DNA from: Edaphochlamys debaryana
Taxonomy: Eukaryota; Chlorophyta; Chlorophyceae; Chlamydomonadales
Assembly (NCBI GenBank): GCA_016858145.1
Contig: JAEHOE010000125.1
Span: 62,001 to 126,000 of the forward strand
Reading direction: 5' to 3'
DNA length: 64,000 nt
Made by a program: the position numbers and the translations under genes
Shown: piece by piece, positions 33,801 through 45,765 of the stretch
How positions within the stretch are numbered: the first letter of the stretch is position 1
Layout of the letters: each line of letters starts with the position of its first letter
Notes under the pieces: generated by a model
What the model saw: the letters and a program-made list of their open reading frames with translations, nothing else
Told to the model about the DNA's origin: nothing
The model's database searches: none

Positions 33801-35110
33801 CTGTTGGTCCGTCACCAGCACGCCGTACGGCACAACGTCCAGGTAGCTGAACAGCTGCGCCACGCACTTGACGATGTTGCTGTCGCTGTCAGCGCCCGCG
33901 TACGCCGCTGGCAGGGTGCTGTCTTGTGGCACGCAGATCACGGCCGATGTCTTCACCTCGATCGCCACCAGCAGCTCCTTGTTGATGCGTGACTCTAGCA
34001 CGAAGTCTGTTGGTGACATGCAAAACAGAACACAACTTTTAGGCAGGGTACACCAAGATGAGATAGGTCAGTTGCGGGAAGTTGGCGCAAGAAGTCGGGG
34101 AAGGGGGTTTGCGTGACCCCGCACCTGCTTTGTTTGTCCACATGCCCTTCGTCACGCCGTTTGCGCCGCGGGTGGCCTTAAAAGACCCGTCCAGGCGGGC
34201 CAAGGCCTGCTCCAGCGGCAAGAGTAATGCGTCAAGAGCTTGAGGTGCAGGTCGTCCTCGTTGCCCACAGAAGCCGCAGAAGCCTCTGGCACCACCACGG
34301 CGACCGGGCCGCCGTCCTGCAGCATGCGCAGCATCGCCCGGCACTCTTTGTCGAATGTGTGCCAGGGCGCAACCACCGACGGCCCGGTACACTTGACGTC
34401 CATCGTCTGTGATGAGGAGCACGGCAGCAGCTCCAGCTGGTGCGGGTCATACGTGCTGAGGAAGTCGCTAGCAGAAGCGAAGCGCAAGGTTCCGGGGACC
34501 GCCTCTGTGGTGAACGTAAGGACCGAGGATACGTCAGATCCTAGCGTTGGTGCTGGGTGTTGGTGCTGGGCATTTTGTGCTGAGAGGGCAGAACGGACTC
34601 CCGTGCAAGCCTGTTGAGCAGAGCATTCCCCCCCCCCCACCCCCGAGGCCCCACCCCCCACCCCCTGGGCAACGCAACTCACCGGCTCCTGCCAGCTTCC
34701 CGTTACCCGGCCCAGTCGGCGAGACTGCAGGGACACATGCAGTTTAGGGCCGCAGCGGACTGCAAGGGGCTGAACCCGGATGGGTATGACGCCGGCCTGA
34801 AGGCGGGATCAAACAGCACGGCCTGGCTAGGGGTGCCCCAGATTTCTGAGGTAGTCCGCTATCCTAGCATTGGCTGCACTAGTGGCTGCACTAGTGGCGC
34901 GAGGACGCACTTTGGGACGCTAGCAGCTTGAGCAGCACCAGCTCCTCTTCCCGAAGCAAGAGCTCCTTCCTCCTGTAGTACTCCTTGTCGGCAGCGTCCT
35001 CGCTCGAATCCGCCAGGGCGGAGCATTCGGGCCTCCGCTTCAATTCTGCTGACATCGCTCAGCAGCGCTTCTATTTGTGCAGGCTTCTCCGATAAACCGC
35101 TGTGTGACAT
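30875..35110 (-). CDS. Restriction-endonuclease-like + protein kinase fusion, Crinkler-like architecture
   Basis: Proposed exons, transcript order: 34911-35110, 34125-34504, 33162-34006 (perhaps with a 42-bp intron at 33697-33738), 32433-32531, 31864-31959 and 30875-31567; splice phases agree. The start is MSHSGLSEKPAQIEALLSDV with a charged coiled coil (RRKELLLREEELVLLKLLAS). The exon at 34006 opens DFVLES...ELLVAIEVKT, the D...ExK pattern of a PD-(D/E)xK nuclease fold. The kinase follows: AAAVKLVDLW (lysine), REVRIYQVLQ (helix C), LHGDIALRN (catalytic loop, HGD for HRD) and MLLDFGHAQL (DFG). The same pairing is known in Crinkler-type effector families; activity, targets and whether it is host defence or element-borne are unknown. 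Two frame breaks near 35030 and 34239 each fit one homopolymer base. The C-terminus is low-complexity. Confidence 0.68.
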
Positions 35111-35964
35111 TGTTGATCGTTGGACCGGGCTGCGCGAGGCTGGAGGAGCAGAGAGTAACTATTCGGCCGTATGTCCATACCCGCACGACCGCGATGACCC
35201 CGCCGTGTGGCACGTACTGATCCGCCAAAAGTACCCTGGCACGCGGACTTCCAACCCCAGTCGGCCTATCCTAATCCGCATCAATCCAATCCTCATCAGC
35301 CCAAATGGGCGCACCGCTTGTCTGTCCGGAGGGATCCTCAGTCCGAAGGAGCGCCCCGCTTGTCTGCCCGGGCGCCGGCGCCCATCTCCTGAGGGAGACG
35401 AGTACTTGACTAACTTTAGGTTGGGCCTAGTCTGAGTTGAGTCTGGGGATGTATAAGTCGGAGTAAGCACAGGTTCCGTGGACGCGACCGGGCACGCAAC
35501 CCGCAGGAACTCAGGGACGTCGGTTGGGTCAGCAGGAGTCCCCCTCAGCGCCTTCTGGCGCCTTCCGCGTAAACTGGACTCAATTCCGCGGCGCCCCCTG
35601 TCCGTCTCCTGACTATTTGGGCCGGCGGCAGCGCCTCTATCCTTTCATGCACTTGACTAACCCGGCCCACCAGGGGGGGTTAGTCCCTGTGCACTTGACT
35701 ACGCCAAAAGAAGATAGCAACGCTGGCTCCGTGATGCCTATCCCCAGAGAATAGCTCGCTCCCCAGAGGCTACGTGTGATAACAGGCCGGGCAGTGGTAA
35801 GGGGATGAGGGAGGTGACAGGTGAGGGGCCGCACCGGATGACAGCTCGCTCGCTTCTGTTGCGGGCTGTCGAGAGAGTCCTGATCGCCAGCCGAAGGTGC
35901 GGACCGGGGGGACCAGAACCACACCTCACGTTACAGAGTGCCTCTCCGCCTCCGCGCCTCGTCA
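35111..35964. other. Intergenic between two minus-strand genes
   Basis: No supported exon. It should include the 5' flank of the kinase-fusion gene and the 3' flank of the transporter gene. A direct echo, cgtctgacccgg-type repeats and gc-rich stretches are not strong enough to annotate individually. Confidence 0.45.
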
Positions 35965-38900
35965 TCACGCCGCCCCATCGCCCGCCCGCTCCGCCCCCTT
36001 CCGCACCCCCAGCGCTACCGCCTTGCCCCCTTCCCTTCCCCCCTCCTTCCCTCCTCCTACCCCCCCTCCCTCCCCCACCTCGGCCGCCCCTCCGCCCCCG
36101 CCCCCTCCCCCCTCTCGCTCGTCCGCCCCCGCCCCGCCCTCCCGCTCCAGCCTCTCCCGCGCCGTGCTCGCCCACGTGACCATCACTGTTGCCGCCAGCA
36201 CCAGGATCCCCCCCCAGTAGGTGAGGGGCCCGGGGGCGGCCATGACGCCTGCCGCCCACCCGATGAGGGACCCGACCAGCGGCTCCATCTGGGGGGGGGG
36301 CGGGGGAGGGGGTAGAAGTGGGACTTCGAAAGGGGTGGAGGGGTGGAGCTGGAGGGAATGGTGCGACGAGCCAGGGCAGCGGTCACGGGATCGGGGCAAC
36401 CTTGGACGAGCACGTATACCCGTACGGCATCTGCAAGCCCGCTCCCTGTACGGCACCTGCCTGGAACGCGAGGGCCACGGTCAGCGGGGACAGGTACCGC
36501 AGCAGCGTATTGAAGCCTGAGGGGGGAGGGCACAGGGGCGGGGAGGGGGTTGATTTGCTAGCAATATGGCGGCCATGATTGGCGGGTGGCAAACATGCGC
36601 CAGGCTCTCCGTTATCCCCCACCCTCCCTCCTCGGGCCTCACCCGTGTGCCCCACGATGCCCGGCCCCAGCGCCAGGTACAGCACCCATCCCGCGTAGTG
36701 GGGGGCGGCCAGCCAGCCGAACACGCCGCGGCTGGAGGGGGCATGGGGAGCATGGGGGTGGGCAGGGGGCTGGAGTGGGTACACGCGGAAGACATACAGG
36801 AGTGCCAAGCAGTGGCGCTCCGCCGGGGAGAGGCGGGGGAGTGGGAGACAGGCCCTGCCCTGAGATGGCCGATTGCCGTACGCCCACGCCCACACCCGCA
36901 CGCCAGCGTGCCCCCACCTGCCCCCGCCCGTGAGGCTGACGGGCTCTAGGAGAAGGGCACCTACGGGCGGGTGGGGAGTGCGGTGTTATCAAGAGGCATC
37001 ACCAGTGTCGGTACGCGCGCCTCCTGCGAGCGCGGAGCGAATCCAGATCACATGGCTGATCGGCCACTGGTCGCAGCACCGCAGAGCCCGAACAGTAGTA
37101 ACCCGAGGAAAGGAAGATCCCGAGCCTGATGTCAGAACGAGCGAAGAGCGACGGCAGCACCGAACGCGGCTACGCAACCACCGGACGCAGCACCTCAGAT
37201 CCAGAGCAAAACACCCGAGCGAAGAGCCCAAGCCTGACGTCATTACAAGCCCGACTCCGAGTCCGGATTGAGGATCCAGGGCCCAGGGTCGAGCCCCTTC
37301 CAATCCAACCCCAGCCCCGCCCGGATCCAGGTCCCCACTACCCGCCCCCAGCCCCCTCACCCGCCGTCAGCCCCAGCGCCGCTATCCCCGTGACGGGGAA
37401 GGCGTACACGAATATGGGCATCCACTGCCGCAGCCGCCGCCCCACTGACAGGTACCCCACCTGGGGTAGGGCGGGGTGAGAGTTGGGGGGTGGGCGTGGG
37501 GAGTTCGGGGTTGGAGGTCGGGGGGTGGGCGTTCGGGGTTCGAGGAAGGTTGGAGAGCCCACAGCACACGGGGCCGGGGTGGTGGGCTGCAAACGGGCCC
37601 CGGCGGCTGCAGAGATGGGGGCCACCGGGGTCCAAGCCCGCTCACTCCCTCCCCCAAACAGCCTGCCAACCGCCACCCCGCTCCCCAGACGAGCCACGAG
37701 GCCGGGTTTCCCTCCACTGCACCGCTTCCCCCCGGCCCCGGCCCCTTTACACACCCTCCCCTTTCGGCAGCCGCCTCCGGGCTCAGCCTCTCCCTAAGCT
37801 TCTATCACGACGCTCCCACCCCCCTTCCCTAACCCATCCACTGCCCGCCATCCATCCTCCCCCCCCACCATGACGGCCGACGCCAGCAGTGAGGCCAGGT
37901 CCCCCGGCAGCCCCACTCGCTCCTCGCTGCCGCTGGAGGCGCCCACGGACAGAACCACGGCGCCTGGGGGAGGGGGGGACGGAGGGGGAAGGGTGCGATT
38001 GTGAGATGGCTGGCGGGTGGGCCGGACGGAGGGGGAGGGGGAAAGGGGGAGGGCCGCCATGAAGCACCCCATCATGATCCCCGCCTGCCAGCCCCAGCCC
38101 CGGCGCCTTGGGGGGACGGGGAGGCAGAAAGTAGAGCTCAACCGAGGGCAGCAGGGTGGGAGAGGCAGGAAGGGAGGGCGGGTGCCTGTGTCTGTGTTGG
38201 CTGAACTCAGTGCTTCACCATTTAACCCGGCCCTAGCCGGCTAGGCAACAAACGCTCAGCTCCTCCATCGCTGCCGCCCCTGCGTGGGCCCGAGCTCCTC
38301 AGCTGCAGCTCAGGCTGTCCCGCCGGAACCACCCAATCCCTGCGCAGGCCCGCAACGTCAGTCCCACCCCTCCCCGCCGCCCCCAGCCTCCCCACCCCGC
38401 ACCCTCCCCCCTCCCCCCTCCCCGCTTCCCATCGGCCCCCCCCTCCCCGCCGCCCCCTGCCTACTACCCTCCCCCCCTCCCGCTTCCCATCGGCCCCACA
38501 CCCCTCCCCGCCTCCCATCGGCCCGCCCCCCTACCCCTGCCCCCCCCCAGCCCCCACCTCCCACCTGCCAGCCCCAGCACCGCCCCGCCCAGCTCCCCCC
38601 GCGACATGGGCGACCCAGTGGCCAGCGCCAGTGCCGCCAGGAGCAGGGGCGTGGCCGAGACCATGAGCAGGGAGTGGGTGAGGGAGGTGTGCTGCAGGCC
38701 CCACACCCAGGCGCCGAAGTGCACCCCCAGGCAGGCCCCGCTGCCGGCCAGGAGGGGCAGCGAGGAGGCGGCGCGGGCGCGGTCGGCGGGGGGCTGGAGG
38801 GCGGGAGGGGAGGGGGGCAGGGAGGGTGGGGAGGTGGGGCGGGTGGGGCGAAGGGGGGTTAGGGTTGGGAGAGGGTTGTGGAAACGGGGGCGGGGGGCGC

Positions 38901-39793
38901 TAGTTTGGAAGGTTGGAGGAAAGGGGGAGGGATGGGAGTAGGGTGGGGAGAGCCGGAGAGGGCGAGGTTGGGTGGGGGCAAAGGGGGGCGTGTGGCACGT
39001 CCATAGAAAGGGAGAAGGGAGAAGCCCTCTCAGAAAGGGCTCCCTTGCAGAGGCACACCCTCCCGCGGTTCAAAACTGCGCCGCGGCGACCTCCGTCCCT
39101 GAGCTTCCAGGGGCAGGGGCGGGGGTAGGGGCAACTCGCCCCACCCGCCCGCCCCCTGTTCCCGGTCGTCCTTCGCGCTCCTCATCTGTCAGTCACCCCC
39201 CCTTCCCACACCCACCCACCCACCCACCAAGTCCCGCCACTGCGCCGCCGCCCCCAGCCCCAGCAGCAGGGCCGTGAGCTGAAGGCGCCAGGCGGCCAGG
39301 GCCAGGGCGGGGACCTCGGGCATGAGGCTGGGAGGGGGGGGGGGAGATGGGGGGGAGGGGGTGGTTGGGGAAACCCGCGTGGTGGAGGAGAGGAGAGGGG
39401 TTGGGGGTAGGGGCAGTGTGGTGGGGAGGGGTCGAGGTGCAACAGCGCACCTGAAGACAGTGGCGGCAGAGGAGACCGCGAAAACCTGGAGGGAGAGGGA
39501 AGGGAAGCGCGAGGGTTTGGCGCGGGCAGCTGTTTAGCCCGCGTCCGGAATACGTCGCTACACGTGATGGCACTAGCCGTCGTAGCCAGGCTCACCGCGG
39601 CGACTAGCAGGGGGTACGCGAAAAGCGGCACATGGCTCGGCTCCACCGTTGTCGCAGCTCCGCTGTGTTGCGCATCTCCAGACTGCTCGCTACTATCTAC
39701 ACGCCCATAACCTTGGCCGCGACCAAAGGTTTGCGCAAAAATGGCGACGAACCGGTCCTTGCCAGAGTGCAAGCCTTCTCGCAGGGCCTGCAT
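35965..39793 (-). CDS. EamA/DMT-superfamily membrane transporter
   Basis: Start ATG 39793 (MQALREGLHSGKDRFVA). Exons: 39596-39793, 39451-39485, 39228-39327, 38565-38793, 37869-37963, 37361-37460, 36643-36731, 36461-36516 and 35965-36288. Hydrophobic helices include FAYPLLVAAV, LALAAWRLQLTALLLGLGAA, THSLLMVSATPLLLAALALA, IFVYAFPVTGIAALGL, WVLYLALGPGIVGHTG and VGSLIGWAAGVMAAPGPLTY followed by a last helix. EPLVGSLIGW and TPLLLAALALATGSPMSRGE are typical of the second half and the middle of EamA proteins, which export metabolites or amino acids. The substrate is unknown. The joint 36516/36461 to 36288 needs a GC donor (cag|gcaggt). Exon 36731 fits only if one g is missing after its acceptor. The tail is glycine/arginine/glutamate-rich. 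Confidence 0.72.
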
Positions 39794-40256
39794 TTGCACT
39801 CAAACTAGCGAGTAGCACATGTCACTGGGTGTGAACGTGTTTCTTTGACAATTTTCTCCGCCGCTGCGCTGCACTGTGCACATGCACGGGCCGTACTGCT
39901 GCACGGCAGCCGGCAAGGGCATGCCTCAGGCTGCAGTGGTAGGCGGTGGCAGTGGTGATGGGGAGGGGCCGGCAGCTGCTGTGGTCGCTGCCTGCAACGT
40001 CGGAAATGGAAGTGGCAGCGACCCTCGAGGGACTGCGAGGGCGGTGGGGGTGGGCTGGACGTCGCGGCGGTCATACACCGTGCCGGGTCCGAGACCGCGC
40101 CTGGCGCTATCTACCCCCTCCACTTGTATAATGCATTTACTAGTCAAGGACACTGCTTCACCACATCACCTCCTGCAAAGTAGCTCAAGTACTCATGCCG
40201 CTCTGACCCTTGCTCTCCAGGTGCAACATAACGACCGCCGCATAGCGCGCTTCAAC
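39794..40256. promoter_or_regulatory. Shared divergent 5' region of the DMT and DUF819 genes
   Basis: The two genes start 464 bp apart on opposite strands, so this interval must hold both promoters or 5' leaders. A tata-like cttgtataatgc lies at 40121-40132, about 125 bp ahead of the DUF819 ATG. No other motif was recognised. Confidence 0.4.
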
Positions 40257-43200
40257 ATGCAAGCGCTAGCTGGACGGCCTCAGCTGCGGGCGCGCTGCGA
40301 TGCGGGCGCCATGCTTGCATCGCGAGCGTTTTCGCCCGGCAACGCCTGCAAACTGTTGAGACCACGCCCCAGCTCGATACCGCAACATGCTCCACCTACG
40401 ACACCATCTGGGGGCTTTAGCATGCCGGCGCGTGTGCAGGGCGGTTCCGCACCAAGGATGTGCGCTTGTGCAGCTACTATTGCGCTCGAGTTCCCGACGC
40501 TGTTCCCGCTGCAAGGCTCTTGGGGCGTGTGGTCGGGGCTGGTGGCTGCAGGAGCGTTCGGGCTATGGTAAGAGGGGCTGGGGAAAAGGCAGGGTGGGGG
40601 GGGATTGGGGTTCAGGGCAACAAACGCAAGCCCCCTTCTGGCCCGCTGGCCCCAGGGAACGGAGTGGCAGGGCAGGGGGTGGAAGCGAGGGGTGGGAGGC
40701 GTCAGGGCATCAGACCCCTTCCACCGCCACCCTTCCCCCATCCCCGCCAGCTTCTGAGTAGTAGCCCGGCTACTCCCTGGGGTCGCTTGGCCTCGCAGCT
40801 CCCATGCCCGCGTCACTGCTTTGAGCGGTGGGGTCGCCCGGCCTGATGTTCCCATGAACCCGCCTTTCAGAGGTGAAGCCATGCCTTCCAGCCTGCCTGG
40901 TATTCTTTGACCTCTCGCGCCCAACCGCCCTCAGGTCGGAGCGCACGCGTCTAGGCAAGGAGCTGAGCGGGTGCGGAGAAGGAGCTGGGCGGAAGGGGCC
41001 GGGGAGCGGGAGGGGCCTGGACTTGGGGGGCAGAGCACGGACGTGGGGGTGCAGGAGAGAGGAGGCACCGGGCTGGACGCAGTCAGTCCCCCTCCCCTGG
41101 GGCAGCAGCGCGGCCGCCTCGACCGAGCTTGGCAGTGCCTTGCCTTCATCAGGCGGTTACGGGGGTCGGGGGCGTACGGCGTACGGCGTACATGCCGTAC
41201 GTGTGCGGTGTGCGGCGTGCGGTGTGCTGAAAGCACAGCGCGGCCTGTTTCCCGGCTAGGCGGCATGTCGAAGGCCCCACCTCCGCAGCCCCAACTCTCC
41301 CCAATGGGTCAGCGAAACTCCCCGACTCCCCTCCCTCCCTTCCCCCCTCTCTCTCCTCCCCCCCCTGACAGGGCCCTGGTGGCCACCCTGGCCGGCATGC
41401 TCCTGGCAAACACGGGGGTGCTGCCCCCGGGGGCGCCGGAGCTGCACGTGGTCTACAAGTGAGCACGTGCGCACGTGTGCGGGGGTACGGCGTACGGCGT
41501 ACGGGGGGAAGGCACGTGACGGAGGAGGCAGCGCACGTCACGTGTATGTTTGGAGGGAGGCACGTGGGCCTCACGCGGGCCTCACCCGGAGCGCGTGGGC
41601 CTGGGCTGCCAGAGGCCCTCTCCGGAACCGCCCCTGGGCTCTAGGCCGCTCTGCCGCCCTCGCTGCTGCCCCGCCCAGCCCCTCTGCAGTCTGGTCCTCC
41701 TCCTCCTCCTCCTCCTCCTCCTTGGGAACGCTGCCTGAGGCGCAGGAAGGGCCCCGCCCGGACCGCCCCCTGGAGCCCAGCACACGCTGCCTGGCCCTCC
41801 CCTGCCGCCTGGTCTGCCCCCTCTCCTGCCCCTCGTGTCAGGCCCCCCCACACACCTGCCCACCCCACCCCCCCAGGTTCCTGCTGCCCCTGGCCATCCC
41901 CATGCTGCTCTTCGCCGCGGACCTGAGGTGGGGCCGCGGGGTGCGGGGTACGGGGTGCGGGGTGCGGGCTGGGGCGGGGCGAGCACAGCACGGGGCGGGG
42001 GCAGGGAGGTTCGGCGGCGGGGCGCTGATGGTGAGGCTGCGGACAGGGCCCAAGAAGAGCACCAACACCCGCCACGACCCCTCCGCCCACACAATCTCCC
42101 CCGCACCCCCGCCCCGCACCCCCACAGGCGCATCCTCTCCGAGACGGGGCGCCTGCTGGCCGCCTTCCTGCTGGGCTCCGCCGCCACCCTGGGAGGGTCA
42201 CTGGCGGCCTACGCGGTGTTCCCCCTGGGGCGATACCTGGGGGACGAGGGGTGGAGGGTAGGGAGGGGAGGAACGTGTGGGGGTTGTGGCGTGTGGGGAC
42301 GGTGCGTTAGCGCCAGGCACCGGGCCCTTGCCGCACTCGCGGTGCCCCGCGGCCCGGGGCCCGGCCCGGTTGCTGCATCAACTAGCATGCGGACACTACC
42401 CCCCTCACGATCCACTACCCCCCTTTCCCCTCACCTCTCCGCCCTCCTCCCCTCCCCCCCCCCCCACAGGTGGCCACCGCGCTCACGGCCCGGCACATCG
42501 GCGGCGCGGTCAACTACATGGCCGTCAGCGAGACCCTGGGCCTGGGGGCCTCCACCTTCGGCGCGGGGCTGGCGGCGGACGACCTCATCCTCACCCTCTA
42601 CTTCGTGGCGCTGTACGCCCTGGCGAGGAAGGTGGGGGCGGGTGGGAGGGGGGAGGGGGGCCTTGAAATTGTGGCTCTGTACGGCGCCGTGGCGAGGAAG
42701 GTGGGGGGGGGGTGGAGAGGGGGGGGAGAAGAGAGGGGAAGGAGGGGAGAAGGGAGGGGGGGGGAGGCCCTGGGGTGAAATGGTTTGGGGGGAAGGGAGA
42801 GGGGAAAGGCGTGGAAGAGAGAGCCACCGGGGCCGACGGAGTTTGGCTCCCTGCCACCTCCCTTCTCGGACTCTCCATCGCCACACGCCGTCATCCCTCC
42901 CCACCATACCGCCCAGCCCCAACGCCCCCCACGGTCCCCACCCACCTCCCCCAGGTGCCCCCGGATGGTGGCGGTGCCCCGGTGGAGGTGGAGGGCGGCG
43001 GGGGTCACGGGGGCGGGGGGACCGGCGGCGCGGGCCCCAAGGTCATTGCGGTGAGTGCTCAGGGCCGCGGGCGCATCGGCACCGGGGCTCCAGGCCCGAC
43101 CGAGTCTGCGCCGCCTCCTGGGGGTTCTGTGCTCGCAGGGGCCGTGCAGCGTAGTTCGGACGACGACGAAGGGGGATGCAGCTGAACGCAACTAGGCTGT

Positions 43201-45765
43201 GCGCAACGCAACAGAAAGAGGGAGAGGCCGAGCGACAGGCAGGAGCAAGCAGCCGCACGGGGGATCCTAAGGGCCGCACCAAGTCACGCGTTCGGACACG
43301 CCACTTATCTTTCCTATGCCATCTTGTGGTGCCGAGGCCCCCAGCGTGTGCGTGCAGGCGTCCGCCGCCGCCTCCCAGGGGCTGCGGCGGACCGTCATTG
43401 CTCCCACCCACTTCACCCTTTCCCGCGACCCGCTCCCCCATCCCACCCTCCCTCCTCTACCCCGCCCTCCCCCCTCCCCCCTCCCCCCCTGTCAGGTCCC
43501 CGAGGCCCTCGCCGCGCTCTCCCTCTCCGCCGCCATTTGCTACCTGGGCACCTCCCTGGCCCGCACATGGGGCGCCCCGGGGCAGGCCATCACCATCATC
43601 ACGGGACTCACGGTGGCCGTGGCCACGCTCTTCCCCCGGGCCCTGGCGCCCATGGTGCCCTCGGCGGAGGGGCTGGCGCAGATCCTGATGCAGGTGAGGG
43701 TGCACGTATCCTGCGGTCAGTTGATTTTTTTTTATTGTATCTTGGACGGGGGGTGTGAGGGGAGGCTTATGGCCTGGCGCACATCCTGATGCAGGCGGGG
43801 GCCTGCGGGCGCATGGGCTGAAGGGCTGTTTGCGGCGTTGGGGCGAGCGCGTGTCCCGTGCTTTCATCCTGGACGGGGAAAGGACAGGGCCCAGGCAGAC
43901 AGCCGGCGGGGCGGGGTGGCGAGGGTGGGGGGGATGGGGGGGCTGAGGGGAGGCAGGTCCCGACGCAGGCGAGTGCCGCTGCCCGCAGGCATGTGTGCTG
44001 GGACCGAAGGGGGTGCTGGCTTTGTCAAGTGCGTTTAGCAATAGGCAGGGCGTGCGCGTGTCCCATGTGTCTGTTGGGCCGTCTCTTGCTCCCTTCTCTT
44101 CCCCCCTCTCCCTCCTCCCCCCCTGTCCCTTACCTCCTCCCCCCCCTCCCCGAGCACGAGCACGTTGCAATAGGCGTAGCAAGCGGGGCCGGCGGGCACA
44201 AGCATGTCCGGCATTGCATTCTGTGATGCGCTACGAGCATAGACGGCACCGGCTCCCAAATGACGCGCCACCCGCAACCACCGCCAACACCCGTAGCCAT
44301 GCCGAGGACGTTCGGCACACCGGTCATGCTGGGCCTCTTGCTACTCTGCTCGCTGTCTGGGTTCGTCTGGGTTCGTCTGCGTGTATTGCCGACGGGGACC
44401 AGCCCTGCGGCGCGTGGGAGACCCGTGTAAACCCCTTGGGCCCGGGCTCCCACGCAAGATTAGTTGCAGCCCCGGGTCCACCCCGGAGGCACCTTCACAT
44501 GTGTGCTCCGCACCGCCCATCCCGTGTTCGGGCGTTCGGCTTCTCCGTGTCCCCTGCGTGGTTTCTATTAAATTCTTTACTTGCTTAACTGCTATAATTA
44601 CCGTTACATTCTAGCGCGCGGCAGTATGCACCCCACAGCACTGCACGCGCACTTCTCCACAATGGCAGTCTCTCACTTTGCCCCTTCGCTCCTCGCCCCC
44701 GCCCCGCGACCGTGGCGTGCTTGGGTCTCGTGGTGGGTCTATCTTCGTTCCTAGGTACGTCGGTTGGGTGGGGCGTTTGCTGCGGTCCCAGTGCGGTTCG
44801 CGTAAGGAACGCCTCCCACAATGCACGCCGGCACGCACGCACGCCAGCCCAGCAAGCTTGCCTACATACTGCACTGAGAGTGCTCTAGAGTCAGGTCCAG
44901 CCGCTCTAGCCTACGCCACTCGTCAGAGCAGCCGACGCCATCGCCAGTGGAGCCCGCCGGACCTTTCGCTCTGGACCTCGGTGCGCATCGGGCTCGCTGG
45001 CTGCCGCTCTATCTCTTCCTCCGCTCTCCAATGCTCCGAAAATCTCCCCCCCCTCCCCCCTTCCCCCCTATCAGGTCTTCTACGCCACCATCGGCGCCTC
45101 CGCCAACGTGGGCCTCGTGGTCTCCACCGCCCCCGTGCTCTTCCTCTTCTCCGCCATAGCGCTGGCGGCGCACCTGGGCTTGCTGCTGGGTGTGGGGCGG
45201 CTGACGGGGTTCAGCCTGAGGGAGCTGCTCATTGCCTCCAACGCCAACATCGGAGGTGGGGCCGGGGGGCAAACGGGCAACGCTGGGAGGAGGGAGGAGG
45301 GAGCTGCTCATAGCCTCCAACGCCAACACGGGGGGTGCGTGGAGGGTGGAGGGGGTGGAAGGGGGTAAGGGGAGGGGGGAGGGGGAAGGTACATAGGTAG
45401 GGAGGGAGCAAGAGGCGTGGGGAGGAGGGAGCAGAGGGGGAGGAGGCAGGGGGAGGGGGCTGCTCATAGCTTGCAACGCCAACATGGTGGGTGCTTCATG
45501 GTGGGAGGATGCGGGCGGGAAGAGGAGTGAGAAAGGGAGGGGTCCCGCACTACCGTCGTCCTCACCTCGACCCCCAACCGCCCAACCACTCAACCGCCCC
45601 AACCGCCAACCGCCTGCAGGCCCCTCCACGGTCGCCGGCATGGCTGCGGCCAAGGGCTGGGGCTCCTCCGTGGTCCCCGGAATCCTCACCTCCACGCTGG
45701 GTTACGCCATCGGCACATTCCTGGGCATGGGCCTGGGGTACTCCACGCTGCGCCACATGGCGTGA
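40257..45765 (+). CDS. DUF819 family membrane protein, probably plastid-targeted
   Basis: ATG 40257 opens an Arg/Ala/Ser-rich, acid-poor leader (MQALAGRPQLRARCDAGAML) typical of a plastid transit peptide. Exons: 40257-40567, 40935-40970, 41372-41458, 41877-41927, 42128-42257, 42470-42631, 42955-43050, 43496-43693, 45075-45255 and 45620-45765; every junction keeps phase. Signature segments are SWGVWSGLVAAGAFGLW, FLLPLAIPMLLFAADLR, ALTARHIGGAVNYMAVSETL, GLAADDLILTLYFVALYALA, VFYATIGASANVGLVVSTAP and ASNANIGGPSTVAGMAAAKG. These match my recollection of the DUF819 family in bacteria and plants, which has about ten membrane helices. Its transport function is not established. Exon 42955-43050 is a glycine-rich loop. 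Introns carry decayed copies of exon ends (see findings). Confidence 0.85.
44964..45037 (+). repeat. ~70-bp dispersed intronic repeat
   Basis: ggacctttcgctctggac followed by cggtgcgcatcgggctcgctggctg (split here for length) also occurs at 61047-61118. A diverged copy is at 60936-61008. In each case it lies in an intron just before a C/T-rich tract. Confidence 0.7.

Noticed and set aside
41160..41515. gtacggc repeats as a CRISPR-like or regulatory array
   Set aside because: Short, irregular and without spacers of fixed length; simple-sequence DNA in an intron.
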